64,000 nucleotides of DNA. Origin: Gammaproteobacteria bacterium. GTDB taxonomy: Bacteria; Pseudomonadota; Gammaproteobacteria; Pseudomonadales; Azotimanducaceae. The position numbers were made by a program, and so were the translations under genes. Positions 44,787 to 53,375 of this stretch are shown piece by piece (within the stretch, counting starts at the first letter, position 1; each line of letters begins with the position of its first letter). Under the pieces are notes generated by a model. It saw only the letters and a program-made list of their open reading frames with translations. It was not told the DNA's origin and made no database searches. The stretch is taken from NCBI GenBank assembly GCA_002704225.1, contig PAFU01000049.1, positions 36,803-100,802 on the forward strand, in the 5' to 3' direction.

Positions 44787-46487
44787 CTAAGACATCGCCT
44801 CTATGTACTCCACCATGAGCTGCAAGGTTTGCTGACCCGCATAGTCGTTGAGCGCCGGTTTGTAGACGACGTTGACGTGCTCGGGCTGGCCGCCCAGCGG
44901 TTTCTGACGAAACGCGATGGCGTCGATCAACTGATCATTGAGGCCCAACACCAGTTTCAAGTGGTCTTGCCCCACCACCCGCTGGTTCACCAGTTTAAAC
45001 TCACCCGCAAACAGGGGTTCAGCAAAGCCGTTGCCCCAAGGTCCTGCGTCAGCAAGGGTTGCGACGGTTTGCAGGTTCAGCTGCTCCTGCTTCAGCGACC
45101 CGTCGGTCAACAGCACCGCATCCAACATATCCTGTGTTACTGCGGCTCTGACCGCCTTATCAAACGCTTTTTGAAAACGCGCAAGATGCACACGTTTGAT
45201 GCTGAGGCCCGCGGCCATGGCGTGACCGCCGAATTTTGGCAGCATGCCAGGCAATCGGGTGGCGATGCTGTCGAGCACATCGCGGATGTTCAGACCATCA
45301 ATGCTTCGTGCCGAACCTTTCAGCTCGTCTGAGGCATCCGACGCATCGGCAAACACGATGGCAGGCCGGTGGAATTTTTCCCGCAAACGTCCGGCAACAA
45401 TGCCCACCACACCCTGATGGAAACTTTCGTGATAGACCGCGATGCCCATTTCGTCAGGTGCGGGTGTGATTTGGGTCAAAATCATTTCGGCGTCAGCCAC
45501 CATACCTTGCTCAATTTCTCTGCGGGTTTGGTTCAAGCTGTCCAGTTCTGCTGCCAACTGACCCGCCTCTGCCGGGTCGTCGGTGACCAAACATCGAATG
45601 CCCACACTCATATCCTGTAAGCGTCCTGCAGCGTTAAGCCGAGGCCCTAGGGCAAACCCCATGTCCGATGCCGACAGGGTGCTGAGATCGCGCTTACCGA
45701 CCCGTGCCAGCGCTGCAATTCCCGGCCGGGTCTTGCCCCGGCGGATGCGCAGCAGTCCTTGATGCACCAAAATACGGTTGTTCTGATCCAGTGGAACCAC
45801 ATCGGCGACGGTGCCCAAGGCCACAAGGTCCAGATACTGAGCCATGTTGGGCTCAGGAATTTGGCGCGAGGCGAAGTAGTCGCGCTGCCGCAACGTTTGA
45901 CGTACCCAACTGAGCAAGTAATAGGCCACACCCACGCCCGCCATGGATTTACTGGCAAAGGCGTTGTCCCCTACATTTGGATTCACCAAGGCATGGGCAT
46001 CCGGGAGCACGTCGCCGGGCAGATGATGATCGGTGACCACCACATCGATACCCATTTCGTTGGCCAAGGCCACTCCATCCACACTGGCCACACCGTTGTC
46101 TACGGTAACAATCACATTGGGTGCCAAGGTTGCGGCAAGCTGGACTATTTCCGGTGACAGTCCGTATCCGTAGTCGAATCGATTGGGCACCAGAAAGTCC
46201 ACATTGGTCGCCCCCATGGCTCGCAGGGCCAACAGACATAGGGCAACAGAGGTGGCGCCATCGGCATCGAAGTCACCAACGATGAGGATCTTTTGATTTT
46301 GCTCAACCGCGTCCGCCAGTCGGGCGGCAGCGATATCAATCTCCGGCAGATCCGCCGGCGACAGCAGATTGACTAAGCCCCGCTCCAATTGACTCGGATC
46401 ATTGATACCCCGTGCAGAGAAAACGCGATCTAACAGGTCGTCATCCAGGCCAAGATGCTGGGTTGGTTGACGCTGTTCGATACGCAT
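44787..46487 (-). CDS. recJ: Single-stranded-DNA-specific exonuclease RecJ
   Basis: 5'-3' single-strand exonuclease in recombination and mismatch repair. 566 aa (E. coli 577). DHH phosphoesterase motifs: GDFDADGATS with the metal Asp residues at 72-76, and TDHHLPGD at 152-159. The DHHA1 domain contains the GGHAMAAGLS motif. I start it at the ATG at 46487, with GAGACG upstream, 14 bases after hom; a much longer open frame reaching inside hom is spurious. thrC, normally between hom and recJ, is missing. Confidence 0.95.
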   Translation of the reverse strand: MRIEQRQPTQHLGLDDDLLDRVFSARGINDPSQLERGLVNLLSPADLPEIDIAAARLADAVEQNQKILIVGDFDADGATSVALCLLALRAMGATNVDFLVPNRFDYGYGLSPEIVQLAATLAPNVIVTVDNGVASVDGVALANEMGIDVVVTDHHLPGDVLPDAHALVNPNVGDNAFASKSMAGVGVAYYLLSWVRQTLRQRDYFASRQIPEPNMAQYLDLVALGTVADVVPLDQNNRILVHQGLLRIRRGKTRPGIAALARVGKRDLSTLSASDMGFALGPRLNAAGRLQDMSVGIRCLVTDDPAEAGQLAAELDSLNQTRREIEQGMVADAEMILTQITPAPDEMGIAVYHESFHQGVVGIVAGRLREKFHRPAIVFADASDASDELKGSARSIDGLNIRDVLDSIATRLPGMLPKFGGHAMAAGLSIKRVHLARFQKAFDKAVRAAVTQDMLDAVLLTDGSLKQEQLNLQTVATLADAGPWGNGFAEPLFAGEFKLVNQRVVGQDHLKLVLGLNDQLIDAIAFRQKPLGGQPEHVNVVYKPALNDYAGQQTLQLMVEYIEAMS

Positions 46488-46501
46488 CAGATTCGTCTCA
46501 A

Positions 46502-47800
46502 CTACAGCGCGGGCGCGACTCTCAGCCGCACGATGTCCGCTGCCACGATATCGAGGCCTTGCAAGCGTTCCAGCGCTGCGTTCATGGCGCTTTCGACGAC
46601 GTTGTTCGTCAGCAATACAATGTCGACCACTGGCTGCGATGCGCTTGCTTCGTGCTGAATGGCGGCATCGATACTGATGGAAAATTCCGACAGGGCTTGA
46701 GTCACCTGAGCAAAAACCCCGGGCTGATCCAGAGTGGGTATGCGCAGGTAGTTGGCACTGGTGACTTCGGCCATCGGCAGAATGGCTGGGCTCGGGGCTT
46801 GGGTCGTCTCGCTTGCTTGTGTATCGACGCCGATGCCATTGCCCGTCGAAAACTGTTTGCCAAGGGCCAACGCATCGGAGAGCACAGCAGAAGCCGTCGC
46901 CTCCCCGCCGGCACCGGGGCCGCTGAACAGCGTTTCTCCGGCACCATCGCTGATGATTTGCACCGCGTTCATCACGCCGTTCACGTTCGCAAGTAGGGCG
47001 TTGCTCGGCACCAAGGCGCAATGCACTCGTGCTTCTACACCGGCAGCGGTGTTTTGAATGATGCCCAGATGTTTGATCTTGTAACCCAACTCCTTGGCAA
47101 ATTGAATATCGGCTACGGTGACGTGGCGAATGCCTTCGATATGCACCGCGGACAAGTCGTATTCGCCGGTAAAGCCCAAGGCCAGCAAGATGGTCAGCTT
47201 GTGGGCCGCATCCACGCCATCAATGTCAAAACTAGGATCCGCTTCGGCATAGCCCAACCGCTGGGCCTCTGCCAACACCTCATCGAATGGGGTGCCGTTG
47301 GATTCCATTTCGCCAAAGATGTAGTTGCAGGTGCCGTTGATGATCCCGAACAGACTGTCCAGTCGATTTGCCGCCAAGCCCCCTGACATGCCTTGAATAA
47401 TCGGGATAGCACCGGCTACCGAAGCCTCGAAACGCAGCTGCTGCTTGCCTGGCCCCGACATCAGTTCATTGCCGTGGGCCGCCAGCACCGCCTTATTGGC
47501 GGTCACAACAGGGGTATTCGATGCCAGCGCGCGACGAATCAGATCCAGCGCCACGCCCTCTCCACCGATCAACTCCAAAATCACATCCACGTCAGGGTCG
47601 CTCACCAAGTCATCCAGATCGGTACTGAATTGAGCACCCATCAGATCGACTCCCGGCTTTTCCCGACGGCTGGCGATACGCACAACACGCAGGGTTACTC
47701 CGCTGCGCTGGGCCATCAGTGCACCATTGCGGCGAATCAGTGCCAACACGCCCTGGGCAACGGTACCGAGGCCGGCGATTCCTAGTTTGATTTCAGTCAA
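46502..47800 (-). CDS. hom: Homoserine dehydrogenase
   Basis: NAD(P)-dependent reduction of aspartate semialdehyde to homoserine for threonine and methionine. 432 aa monofunctional form. N-terminal Rossmann GIAGLGTVAQGVL, ANKAVLAAHG, substrate-binding GIINGTCNYIFGEME and AYAEADPSFDIDG-like GYAEADPSFDIDGVDAAHK. C-terminal ACT domain from about residue 350 (DQPGVFAQVTQALSEFSISI), expected to mediate threonine feedback. The start is TTG at 47800. It follows dsbC by 14 bases. Confidence 0.96.
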   Translation of the reverse strand: MTEIKLGIAGLGTVAQGVLALIRRNGALMAQRSGVTLRVVRIASRREKPGVDLMGAQFSTDLDDLVSDPDVDVILELIGGEGVALDLIRRALASNTPVVTANKAVLAAHGNELMSGPGKQQLRFEASVAGAIPIIQGMSGGLAANRLDSLFGIINGTCNYIFGEMESNGTPFDEVLAEAQRLGYAEADPSFDIDGVDAAHKLTILLALGFTGEYDLSAVHIEGIRHVTVADIQFAKELGYKIKHLGIIQNTAAGVEARVHCALVPSNALLANVNGVMNAVQIISDGAGETLFSGPGAGGEATASAVLSDALALGKQFSTGNGIGVDTQASETTQAPSPAILPMAEVTSANYLRIPTLDQPGVFAQVTQALSEFSISIDAAIQHEASASQPVVDIVLLTNNVVESAMNAALERLQGLDIVAADIVRLRVAPAL

Positions 47801-47814
47801 GGTATTCTCTCTGA

Positions 47815-48603
47815 TTACTGTTGGAGGCTGATGCCCAACCGCTGGGCCAACTGCGGCGCGGGAATGTATCCGGGAAACATTTCTCCACTTTCGGTGACAA
47901 GGGCCGGCGTGCCACTGACACCCATGCGACGACCCAATTCAAATTGTGCGTCCACCGGGTCTGTGGGACAGACTCGATCGGCGATACGCTGGCTGTTCTT
48001 CGCGCGGGTCATTGCCGTCGCTGGATCTGTTGCACACCACACAGACCGCATGGTCGAAGCAGTATCCGACTCGAGGCCTTCTCGGGGATAGGCCAGATAA
48101 CGCACCTCTATACCCAATGCAGCGTACTGATCAATCTCGCTGTGCAGCTTGCGGCAGTAACCACAGTCCACATCGGTAAAAACGTTGATCACGGCCTGAC
48201 GCTCGCCCTTGGCCGGAAAAATGACCATGTCGGAGAGGGCCACCTGATCCATCAGCGCCTTGCGCGCGACGGCACGACGTTGGTCCGACACATTCGTGAG
48301 ATCCGCGCCAATGGCGTACATATCACCCACAATCATGTGTTTTCCGTCAGCGGTGATGTAGAGGGTCGTACCGTCTGGCAAATCCGCACCAAATAGACCG
48401 TCAACCTGGGTGGGATACACCGCCTCAATCGGAATGTCGGGGCGAATGGCCAAAAGCTGGGATACGGCCTGATTCAATTCTTCATCGGTGACCGGGGCCG
48501 GTTCGTCGGCAGCCTGAGCAGAAAGGGTCAGAGTAGCGGACAACAATAAGGCATACGCCAACTGCGGCAGCCAAACCTGTAATCGTGTCTGTGAGTTTCG
48601 CAT
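47815..48603 (-). CDS. dsbC: Thiol:disulfide interchange protein DsbC
   Basis: Periplasmic disulfide isomerase. 262 aa. Signal peptide about residues 1-31 (AQA/ADEP), an N-terminal dimerisation domain with GLFGADLPDGTTLYITADG, and a thioredoxin-fold domain with active site CGYC (C147, C150). A second cysteine pair (VWCATDP and DRVCPTD) matches the structural disulfide of DsbC. I prefer the ATG at 48603, with AGGA 7 bases upstream, to one 5 codons earlier. It follows xerD, the usual xerD-dsbC-hom order. Confidence 0.94.
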   Translation of the reverse strand: MRNSQTRLQVWLPQLAYALLLSATLTLSAQAADEPAPVTDEELNQAVSQLLAIRPDIPIEAVYPTQVDGLFGADLPDGTTLYITADGKHMIVGDMYAIGADLTNVSDQRRAVARKALMDQVALSDMVIFPAKGERQAVINVFTDVDCGYCRKLHSEIDQYAALGIEVRYLAYPREGLESDTASTMRSVWCATDPATAMTRAKNSQRIADRVCPTDPVDAQFELGRRMGVSGTPALVTESGEMFPGYIPAPQLAQRLGISLQQ

Positions 48604-48646
48604 CGAAAGTCCTGTCATTTAGCGGCTGCACTCTGCGGTCATGCGC

Positions 48647-49549
48647 TTACCCTCGCGGATGGTGCTCTAACACGAGGTCTTTCAGTCGCTGATTCGCCAC
48701 ATGGGTATAAATTTGAGTGGTGGATAAGTCGGCATGGCCAAGCATCATCTGCACCGCTCTCAGATCCGCGCCATTATCCACAAGATGCGTGGCAAATGCA
48801 TGGCGAAGCGTGTGCGGAGAGACCTTTTGTTGGATTCCAGCCTGCTGGGCGTAGCGTTTTATGGCATGCCAGAAGGTCTGACGGGTCATCACCCGCCCCA
48901 GTCGGCTTGGAAACAACATTGGCCCGCCATGAGGCAGCAGTGTCGGCCGCGCATCGCGCAAGTAGCGCGCAAGCCAGTTCAACGCGGCCTCACCCGTGGG
49001 CACTAGGCGCTCCTTGCCGCCCTTACCCATCACTCGCACGACGCCTTGGCGCTGATTGACGTTCGCCAGTTCCAGCGTCACCAACTCGGTTATGCGCAGG
49101 CCACTGGCGTACAAAAGTTCCAGCATGGCCCGGTCTCGCAACCCCAACGGACCTTCGACGTTTGGCGCAGCCAGCAGCGCGTCTACCTGAGACATACTTA
49201 ATGCGCCGGGCAAGACGCGACCCAGCTTAGGGTGCTCAATTTGTTGGGTGGGATCAATGTCGATGCGCTGCTGGAGAACCGCATAGCGGTAAAAGCCTTT
49301 GAGCGTACTGAGCCAGCGCGCCGTACTGCGGGGACTCAGCTTACGCTGTTGTCGGTGGCTAAGCACCTCGAGCAGATCCATCTGATCTGCAGCCTCAAGG
49401 GAGGCTACGCCAGACTGCGCGAGCACTCGTTGAGTATCGGTCAAATCCCGACGATAAGCGGCCAAGGTGTTTTCAGACAAACCCCGCTCCAGCCAGAGCA
49501 TCTCTAGATAGGTTGTGACTTCGTCGGACTGATTGTCGGCGCTGCTCAT
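48647..49549 (-). CDS. xerD: Tyrosine recombinase XerD
   Basis: With XerC, resolves chromosome dimers at dif under FtsK control. 300 aa, the standard length. Catalytic residues R152 (ASGLRITELV), K176, H246 and R249 (HTLRHAFATHL), H272 (LGHADLST) and nucleophile Y281 (QIYTHV). I start at the ATG at 49549; the longer frame runs into the rplS terminator and has no similarity. Chromosomal context next to dsbC supports XerD rather than a phage integrase. Confidence 0.95.
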   Translation of the reverse strand: MSSADNQSDEVTTYLEMLWLERGLSENTLAAYRRDLTDTQRVLAQSGVASLEAADQMDLLEVLSHRQQRKLSPRSTARWLSTLKGFYRYAVLQQRIDIDPTQQIEHPKLGRVLPGALSMSQVDALLAAPNVEGPLGLRDRAMLELLYASGLRITELVTLELANVNQRQGVVRVMGKGGKERLVPTGEAALNWLARYLRDARPTLLPHGGPMLFPSRLGRVMTRQTFWHAIKRYAQQAGIQQKVSPHTLRHAFATHLVDNGADLRAVQMMLGHADLSTTQIYTHVANQRLKDLVLEHHPRG

Positions 49550-49617
49550 GGCCGGAACATCGCACATCTCGACCCGTTTTTTAAGGGTTGGCGAACTTTT
49601 CGCCTGCCAGAAACACA

Positions 49618-49640
49618 CAAGGCCAGCAGAGCTGGCCTTG
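49618..49640 (-). terminator. Hairpin after rplS, probable operon terminator
   Basis: Perfect 10-bp stem CAAGGCCAGC/GCTGGCCTTG with a 3-base loop, 21 bases past the rplS stop. On the minus strand it is followed by TGTGTTTC, a weak U-tract. Very stable; it probably ends the rpsP-rplS transcription unit before xerD. Confidence 0.75.
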
Positions 49641-49661
49641 GTCGCGGAGCAGCGTTGAACG

Positions 49662-50012
49662 CTACTTGATCTTTTCTTTGATTCGAGCCGATCGGCCAGA
49701 GCGTTCGCGCAAGTAGTAAAGCTTGGCTTGGCGAACATCGCCACGGCGCTTCACTTCAATGCCGGCAATCAGCGGGCTGTGGGTTTGGAACGTACGCTCG
49801 ACGCCCACCCCGTGTGAGATCTTGCGAACCACAAAGGCAGAATTCAGACCGCGGCTTTTAATACCGATCACCACGCCTTCGAATGCCTGCAAACGCTCGC
49901 GGCTTCCTTCTTTAACCCGAACCTGAACACTGATGGTGTCGCCGGGGCTAAATTCGGGAACATCCTTCATCTGGCTGTTCTCGAGTTCTTCTATGACTTT
50001 ATTTCTTCTCAC
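49662..50012 (-). CDS. rplS: 50S ribosomal protein L19
   Basis: Large-subunit protein at the 30S interface. 116 aa from the GTG at 50012 (E. coli 115). Diagnostic [38 protein letters not shown] and [16 protein letters not shown]. The GTG has GGAG 7 bases upstream, located inside trmD, and the gene starts 14 bases before the trmD stop, so the two overlap. An open frame 13 codons longer begins further inside trmD and is rejected. Confidence 0.96.
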   Translation of the reverse strand: MRRNKVIEELENSQMKDVPEFSPGDTISVQVRVKEGSRERLQAFEGVVIGIKSRGLNSAFVVRKISHGVGVERTFQTHSPLIAGIEVKRRGDVRQAKLYYLRERSGRSARIKEKIK

Positions 50013-50769
50013 GTTCTTTCTCCACAGTGTGCGGGCCAAGCTGCTGCGCACATGCTGTTAGTAGTTGCCTGTCCAGCGGATCAAACAGTCTGCCCGTCAA
50101 TAAATCCGGACGCCGTTCCATTGTTCGTTGCAGAGCCAGAGACCGACGGTATCGTCTCGTCCGATTGTGGTCGCCACTCATCAGCTCTTGAGGCACGCTT
50201 TGCGTGCCAACAATTTCAGGGCGCGTATAGTGAGGGTAATCGAGCGTTCCATCAAGGTGTGATTCATCAATTACTGACTGTTGATTGCCCAAAGTGCCCG
50301 GCAAATGCCGAGAAATGGCATCCATCACGGTCATGGCGGGTAATTCACCCCCGCTCAGCACGTAATCACCCACAGACCACTCCGCGTCTACGTACTGGCT
50401 GACGAAGCGCTCATCAATGCCTTCGTAGCGCCCGCAGATCAAAATCAGGCCCGGATTGGCGGCTTCGGTCAGGGCCAGCCCCTGATCAAACCGCTTGCCT
50501 TGCGGGCTCATCAGAACGACCTTGGTATCGGCTGGTGCATCGGCCTTGGCCGCGGCCAACGCCTGTCGCAACGGCTCCACCATCATCACCATGCCCGGAC
50601 CGCCGCCATAGGGTCGGTCGTCAACAGTACGGTGCTTGTCTTTGGTAAAGTCCCGGGGATTGTACCGATTGAGCGTCAATCGACCCGACGCCAACGCCCG
50701 ACCGAAGACACCGTCGTTACTGACCGCATCAAACATTTCTGGCAGTAACGAGATAACGCCTAACCACAT
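49999..50769 (-). CDS. trmD: tRNA (guanine37-N1)-methyltransferase
   Basis: SPOUT-family methyltransferase for m1G37, which prevents frameshifting. 256 aa. Knot motifs [15 protein letters not shown] and [26 protein letters not shown]; the C-terminal domain includes [21 protein letters not shown], given in part. ATG start 10 bases after rimM. Its 3' end overlaps rplS. Confidence 0.98.
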   Translation of the reverse strand: MWLGVISLLPEMFDAVSNDGVFGRALASGRLTLNRYNPRDFTKDKHRTVDDRPYGGGPGMVMMVEPLRQALAAAKADAPADTKVVLMSPQGKRFDQGLALTEAANPGLILICGRYEGIDERFVSQYVDAEWSVGDYVLSGGELPAMTVMDAISRHLPGTLGNQQSVIDESHLDGTLDYPHYTRPEIVGTQSVPQELMSGDHNRTRRYRRSLALQRTMERRPDLLTGRLFDPLDRQLLTACAQQLGPHTVEKEREKK

Positions 50770-50779
50770 CGACTGAACC

Positions 50780-51325
50780 TCACGACCAATCGGCCTGCCA
50801 ATTCACCACGAGCTGCTTTTGTTTGGCGTCCACCGAGAGCACGTACTCTTCTGTGAACGGTACCAACAAGTCCCGTTTGGCGCCCTTTGCCTTGATCGAC
50901 AAAATCGCATGGGCACCGGTTTCCATTAGCTCTGCGACCTGCCCCAGCACATCGCCCTGCTGATTGGTCACTTCGCTGCCGATCAGGTCGTGCCAAAAAT
51001 ACTCATCTTGCTCGGGGTCCGGTATAGAGTCCCGCGCAACCCCGATCAGCGCGCCTGTGAGCAGTTGGGCCTCGTCACGATCGTCAATGCCGTTAATTTG
51101 GGCCACATAGGCCTCTTTGTGGGGCTTGCTGTCGCAACTTGCTACGGGTGTCCATGACGCATTAGGCGAGGACTGAATGTACCAGGGTGAGTAAGCGAAC
51201 AGGTTGTCAGCGGGTTCCGTAAACGAATGCAGCACCTGCCAACCACGCACTCCGTAGGGACGACCAAGCTTGCCAACAACCACAATGGACGATGCCGGGA
51301 CGTTTTGAGGTGACGTTTGTCTCAT
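50780..51325 (-). CDS. rimM: 16S rRNA processing protein RimM
   Basis: Assists 30S head assembly by binding S19. 181 aa. The N-terminal domain has VVVGKLGRPYGVRGWQVLHSF, and the C-terminal PRC-barrel has EYFWHDLIGSEV, LMETGAHAILSI and LVPFTEEYVL. I use the ATG at 51325. The frame also has a GTG at 51364, but that codon lies inside the terminator hairpin upstream, so it is unlikely to be used. Confidence 0.94.
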   Translation of the reverse strand: MRQTSPQNVPASSIVVVGKLGRPYGVRGWQVLHSFTEPADNLFAYSPWYIQSSPNASWTPVASCDSKPHKEAYVAQINGIDDRDEAQLLTGALIGVARDSIPDPEQDEYFWHDLIGSEVTNQQGDVLGQVAELMETGAHAILSIKAKGAKRDLLVPFTEEYVLSVDAKQKQLVVNWQADWS

Positions 51326-51360
51326 GCTTTGTCGCCCATTGGTCTGTAAGAAACGATCGG

Positions 51361-51394
51361 ACACAAAAAAAGCGCGGCCGAACAGCCACGCTTT
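51361..51394 (-). terminator. Strong intrinsic terminator between rpsP and rimM
   Basis: Minus-strand RNA reads AAAGCGUGGC, loop UGUUCG, GCCGCGCUUU, then UUUUGUGU: a 10-bp stem with a single G-U wobble followed directly by a U-tract. On the plus strand the wobble becomes a C-A mismatch and no U-tract follows, so it is directed at minus-strand transcription. It lies 70 bases past the rpsP stop and 36 bases before the rimM ATG. Confidence 0.85.
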
Positions 51395-51464
51395 CTCAAC
51401 GATCTTTGGTGTGAATCAGACGCCAATGCACTGACTGCATGGAACGTCTAGACCATCCGTTTGG

Positions 51465-51728
51465 CTAAGCAGCAGCCCCAGCATGGTCTTTTCGCGCTTG
51501 CTTGATGAGCTTTGCAACGCGCTCAGAAGGCTGTGCGCCCACACCCATCCAATAATCCACGCGCTCCAGGTCCAAACGCAAAACCTCTGCTTGGCCCTTG
51601 GCTACTGGGTTGAAGAAGCCCACGCGCTCAACGAAACGACCGTCTCGCGAAGCCGAACGGTCTGCAACAGTGATGTGATAAAACGGGCTCTTCTTCGCAC
51701 CGTGACGAGCCAGACGGATTGTTACCAT
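51465..51728 (-). CDS. rpsP: 30S ribosomal protein S16
   Basis: 87 aa (E. coli 82). N-terminal [19 protein letters not shown] with [19 protein letters not shown] is diagnostic, as is [21 protein letters not shown] start. First of the rpsP-rimM-trmD-rplS group but separated from rimM by a strong terminator. Its own promoter probably lies in the 180-base gap after ffh. Confidence 0.98.
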   Translation of the reverse strand: MVTIRLARHGAKKSPFYHITVADRSASRDGRFVERVGFFNPVAKGQAEVLRLDLERVDYWMGVGAQPSERVAKLIKQARKDHAGAAA

Positions 51729-51869
51729 AATGATCTCTATGAGTTTTACGAAGCCTTTGCCGAGCCTAGCTATCAGGCGATGACAACGACACTAATTCTT
51801 TTCTCAGCTTCGGCGCTCGGCGCTGCGAACGATCGACCCGCAACAAAGCACCTGCCTGAAAGGCGCGAT

Positions 51870-51897
51870 ATGATATAGCAACCGCTTGGCGGCGCAA
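51870..51897 (-). promoter_or_regulatory. Possible promoter for rpsP
   Basis: On the minus strand, TTGCGC (51892-51897), a 16-base spacer and TATCAT (51870-51875) form a weak sigma-70-like pair about 140 bases upstream of rpsP, just after the ffh stop. The -35 is poor. The GC-rich segment at its upstream edge could also form a small hairpin after ffh. Confidence 0.3.
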
Positions 51898-51908
51898 GCC
51901 CCCGAAAA

Positions 51909-53306
51909 TCAGCGCCGGCGCATACCCGGGGGCATACCGCCCGGACCACCGGGCATCTGCATGCCAGGCAACCCCTGCATGCCACGCATCATGCGCTGCA
52001 TACCGCCCTTGCGGCTGACTTTTTTCATCATCTTCTGCATTTGCTTGTGCTGCTTGAGCAGGCGATTCACATCGGCAATTTGCGTACCGCTACCGTTGGC
52101 GATACGTTTTTTGCGTGATCCGTTGATTAAATCGGGAAAGCGACGCTCTTTGACGGTCATGGAATCAATGATGACGCCCATTCGCTTAAATTGGCTGTCG
52201 TTGACCTGCGCCTTCGCCGCTTCCGGCAACTGGCCCATGCCCGGCAGTTTATCCAGCATACCGGTGACACCGCCCATGTTGTCCATCTGCTCAAGCTGAT
52301 CGCGAAAATCTTCCAGATCGAACTTACGCCCACTCTGCATTTTTTGCGCGAGCCGCTGGGCTTTGTCTTTATCGACCTTGCGTTCGGCTTCTTCAATCAG
52401 CGATAGAACGTCGCCCATGCCCAAGATGCGGGACGCAAGGCGGTCTGGATAAAACGGCTCCAGCCCATCGGTCTTCTCACCCACACCCATAAACTTGATC
52501 GGTTTGCCGGTAATGGCTCGCACACTCAGCGCCGCACCACCGCGGGCATCGCCATCGGTCTTTGCCAGCACGATACCGGTCAATGGCAAGGCGTCATTAA
52601 ATGCTTTTGCCGTGTTTGCCGCGTCTTGGCCGGTCATGGCGTCGACAACAAACAGTGTCTCAATCGGTTTCATCGCCTGATGAAGCGCCTGAATCTCCGC
52701 CATCATCTCGGCATCAACCGCCAGACGACCCGCGGTATCCAAAATCAGCACATCAGCCAACTGCTTATTGGCTTCTTTCAGCGCCCGCTCTGCAATGTCC
52801 ACAGGCTTTTCGTCCGCACTGGACGGGATGAAGGTTGCCTGAACTTCGCCAGCCAGCGTTTCCAGTTGGGCGATCGCCGCCGGGCGATACACGTCAGCAC
52901 TGACCACAGCCACTTTTTTCTTCTCACGCTCTTTCAGCAAACGCGCCAGCTTGGCCACCGTGGTGGTTTTACCCGCACCCTGCAGACCTGCCATCAAAAT
53001 CACTGCCGGCGGTTTAGTCGCCAAATTCAGCGCGTCGTTGGCATCGCCCATGATGTGCACTAATTCATCGTGCACGATCTTAATGAAGGCCTCGCCGGGG
53101 TTCAGCGCGGCGGTTACTGCCTGTCCAACGGCCTTGCTACGCACCTGCTCGATGAAATCTTTCACCACCGGCAGCGCAACGTCAGCTTCCAGCAGCGCCA
53201 TGCGCACATCACGCAGCGCGTCAGCGATATTTTCGTCTGTCAGCCGGGCTTTGCCGGTAATCTGTTTCAGGCTTTGGGACAGCCGATCCGATAGGCTCTC
53301 GAACAT
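51909..53306 (-). CDS. ffh: Signal recognition particle protein Ffh
   Basis: SRP GTPase that delivers nascent inner membrane proteins to FtsY. 465 aa. N domain, then G domain with GLQGAGKTTT at 107-116, LDTAGRLAVD and TKTDGDARGG. The C-terminal M domain is methionine-rich and ends in a Gly/Met/Pro tail (GGMQRMMRGMQGLPGMQM). ATG start. Upstream of rpsP, with the membrane glutamate-synthase-like gene 69 bases further upstream on the same strand. Confidence 0.98.
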   Translation of the reverse strand: MFESLSDRLSQSLKQITGKARLTDENIADALRDVRMALLEADVALPVVKDFIEQVRSKAVGQAVTAALNPGEAFIKIVHDELVHIMGDANDALNLATKPPAVILMAGLQGAGKTTTVAKLARLLKEREKKKVAVVSADVYRPAAIAQLETLAGEVQATFIPSSADEKPVDIAERALKEANKQLADVLILDTAGRLAVDAEMMAEIQALHQAMKPIETLFVVDAMTGQDAANTAKAFNDALPLTGIVLAKTDGDARGGAALSVRAITGKPIKFMGVGEKTDGLEPFYPDRLASRILGMGDVLSLIEEAERKVDKDKAQRLAQKMQSGRKFDLEDFRDQLEQMDNMGGVTGMLDKLPGMGQLPEAAKAQVNDSQFKRMGVIIDSMTVKERRFPDLINGSRKKRIANGSGTQIADVNRLLKQHKQMQKMMKKVSRKGGMQRMMRGMQGLPGMQMPGGPGGMPPGMRRR

Positions 53307-53375
53307 AAATTTACAGCGCTTGTTTTGACGGCGCAGAGTATAGCGCGACGAGAGCTACAGCGTTAACTCTGAGGG

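Noticed and set aside
46488..47021. N-terminal extension of recJ giving 744 aa
   Set aside because: It overlaps hom completely, is rich in Arg/Cys/Gly as expected for a shadow frame, and RecJ similarity begins at the ATG at 46487.
49550..49744. 65-codon N-terminal extension of xerD
   Set aside because: It crosses the rplS terminator hairpin and part of rplS; XerD has 300 aa from the ATG at 49549.
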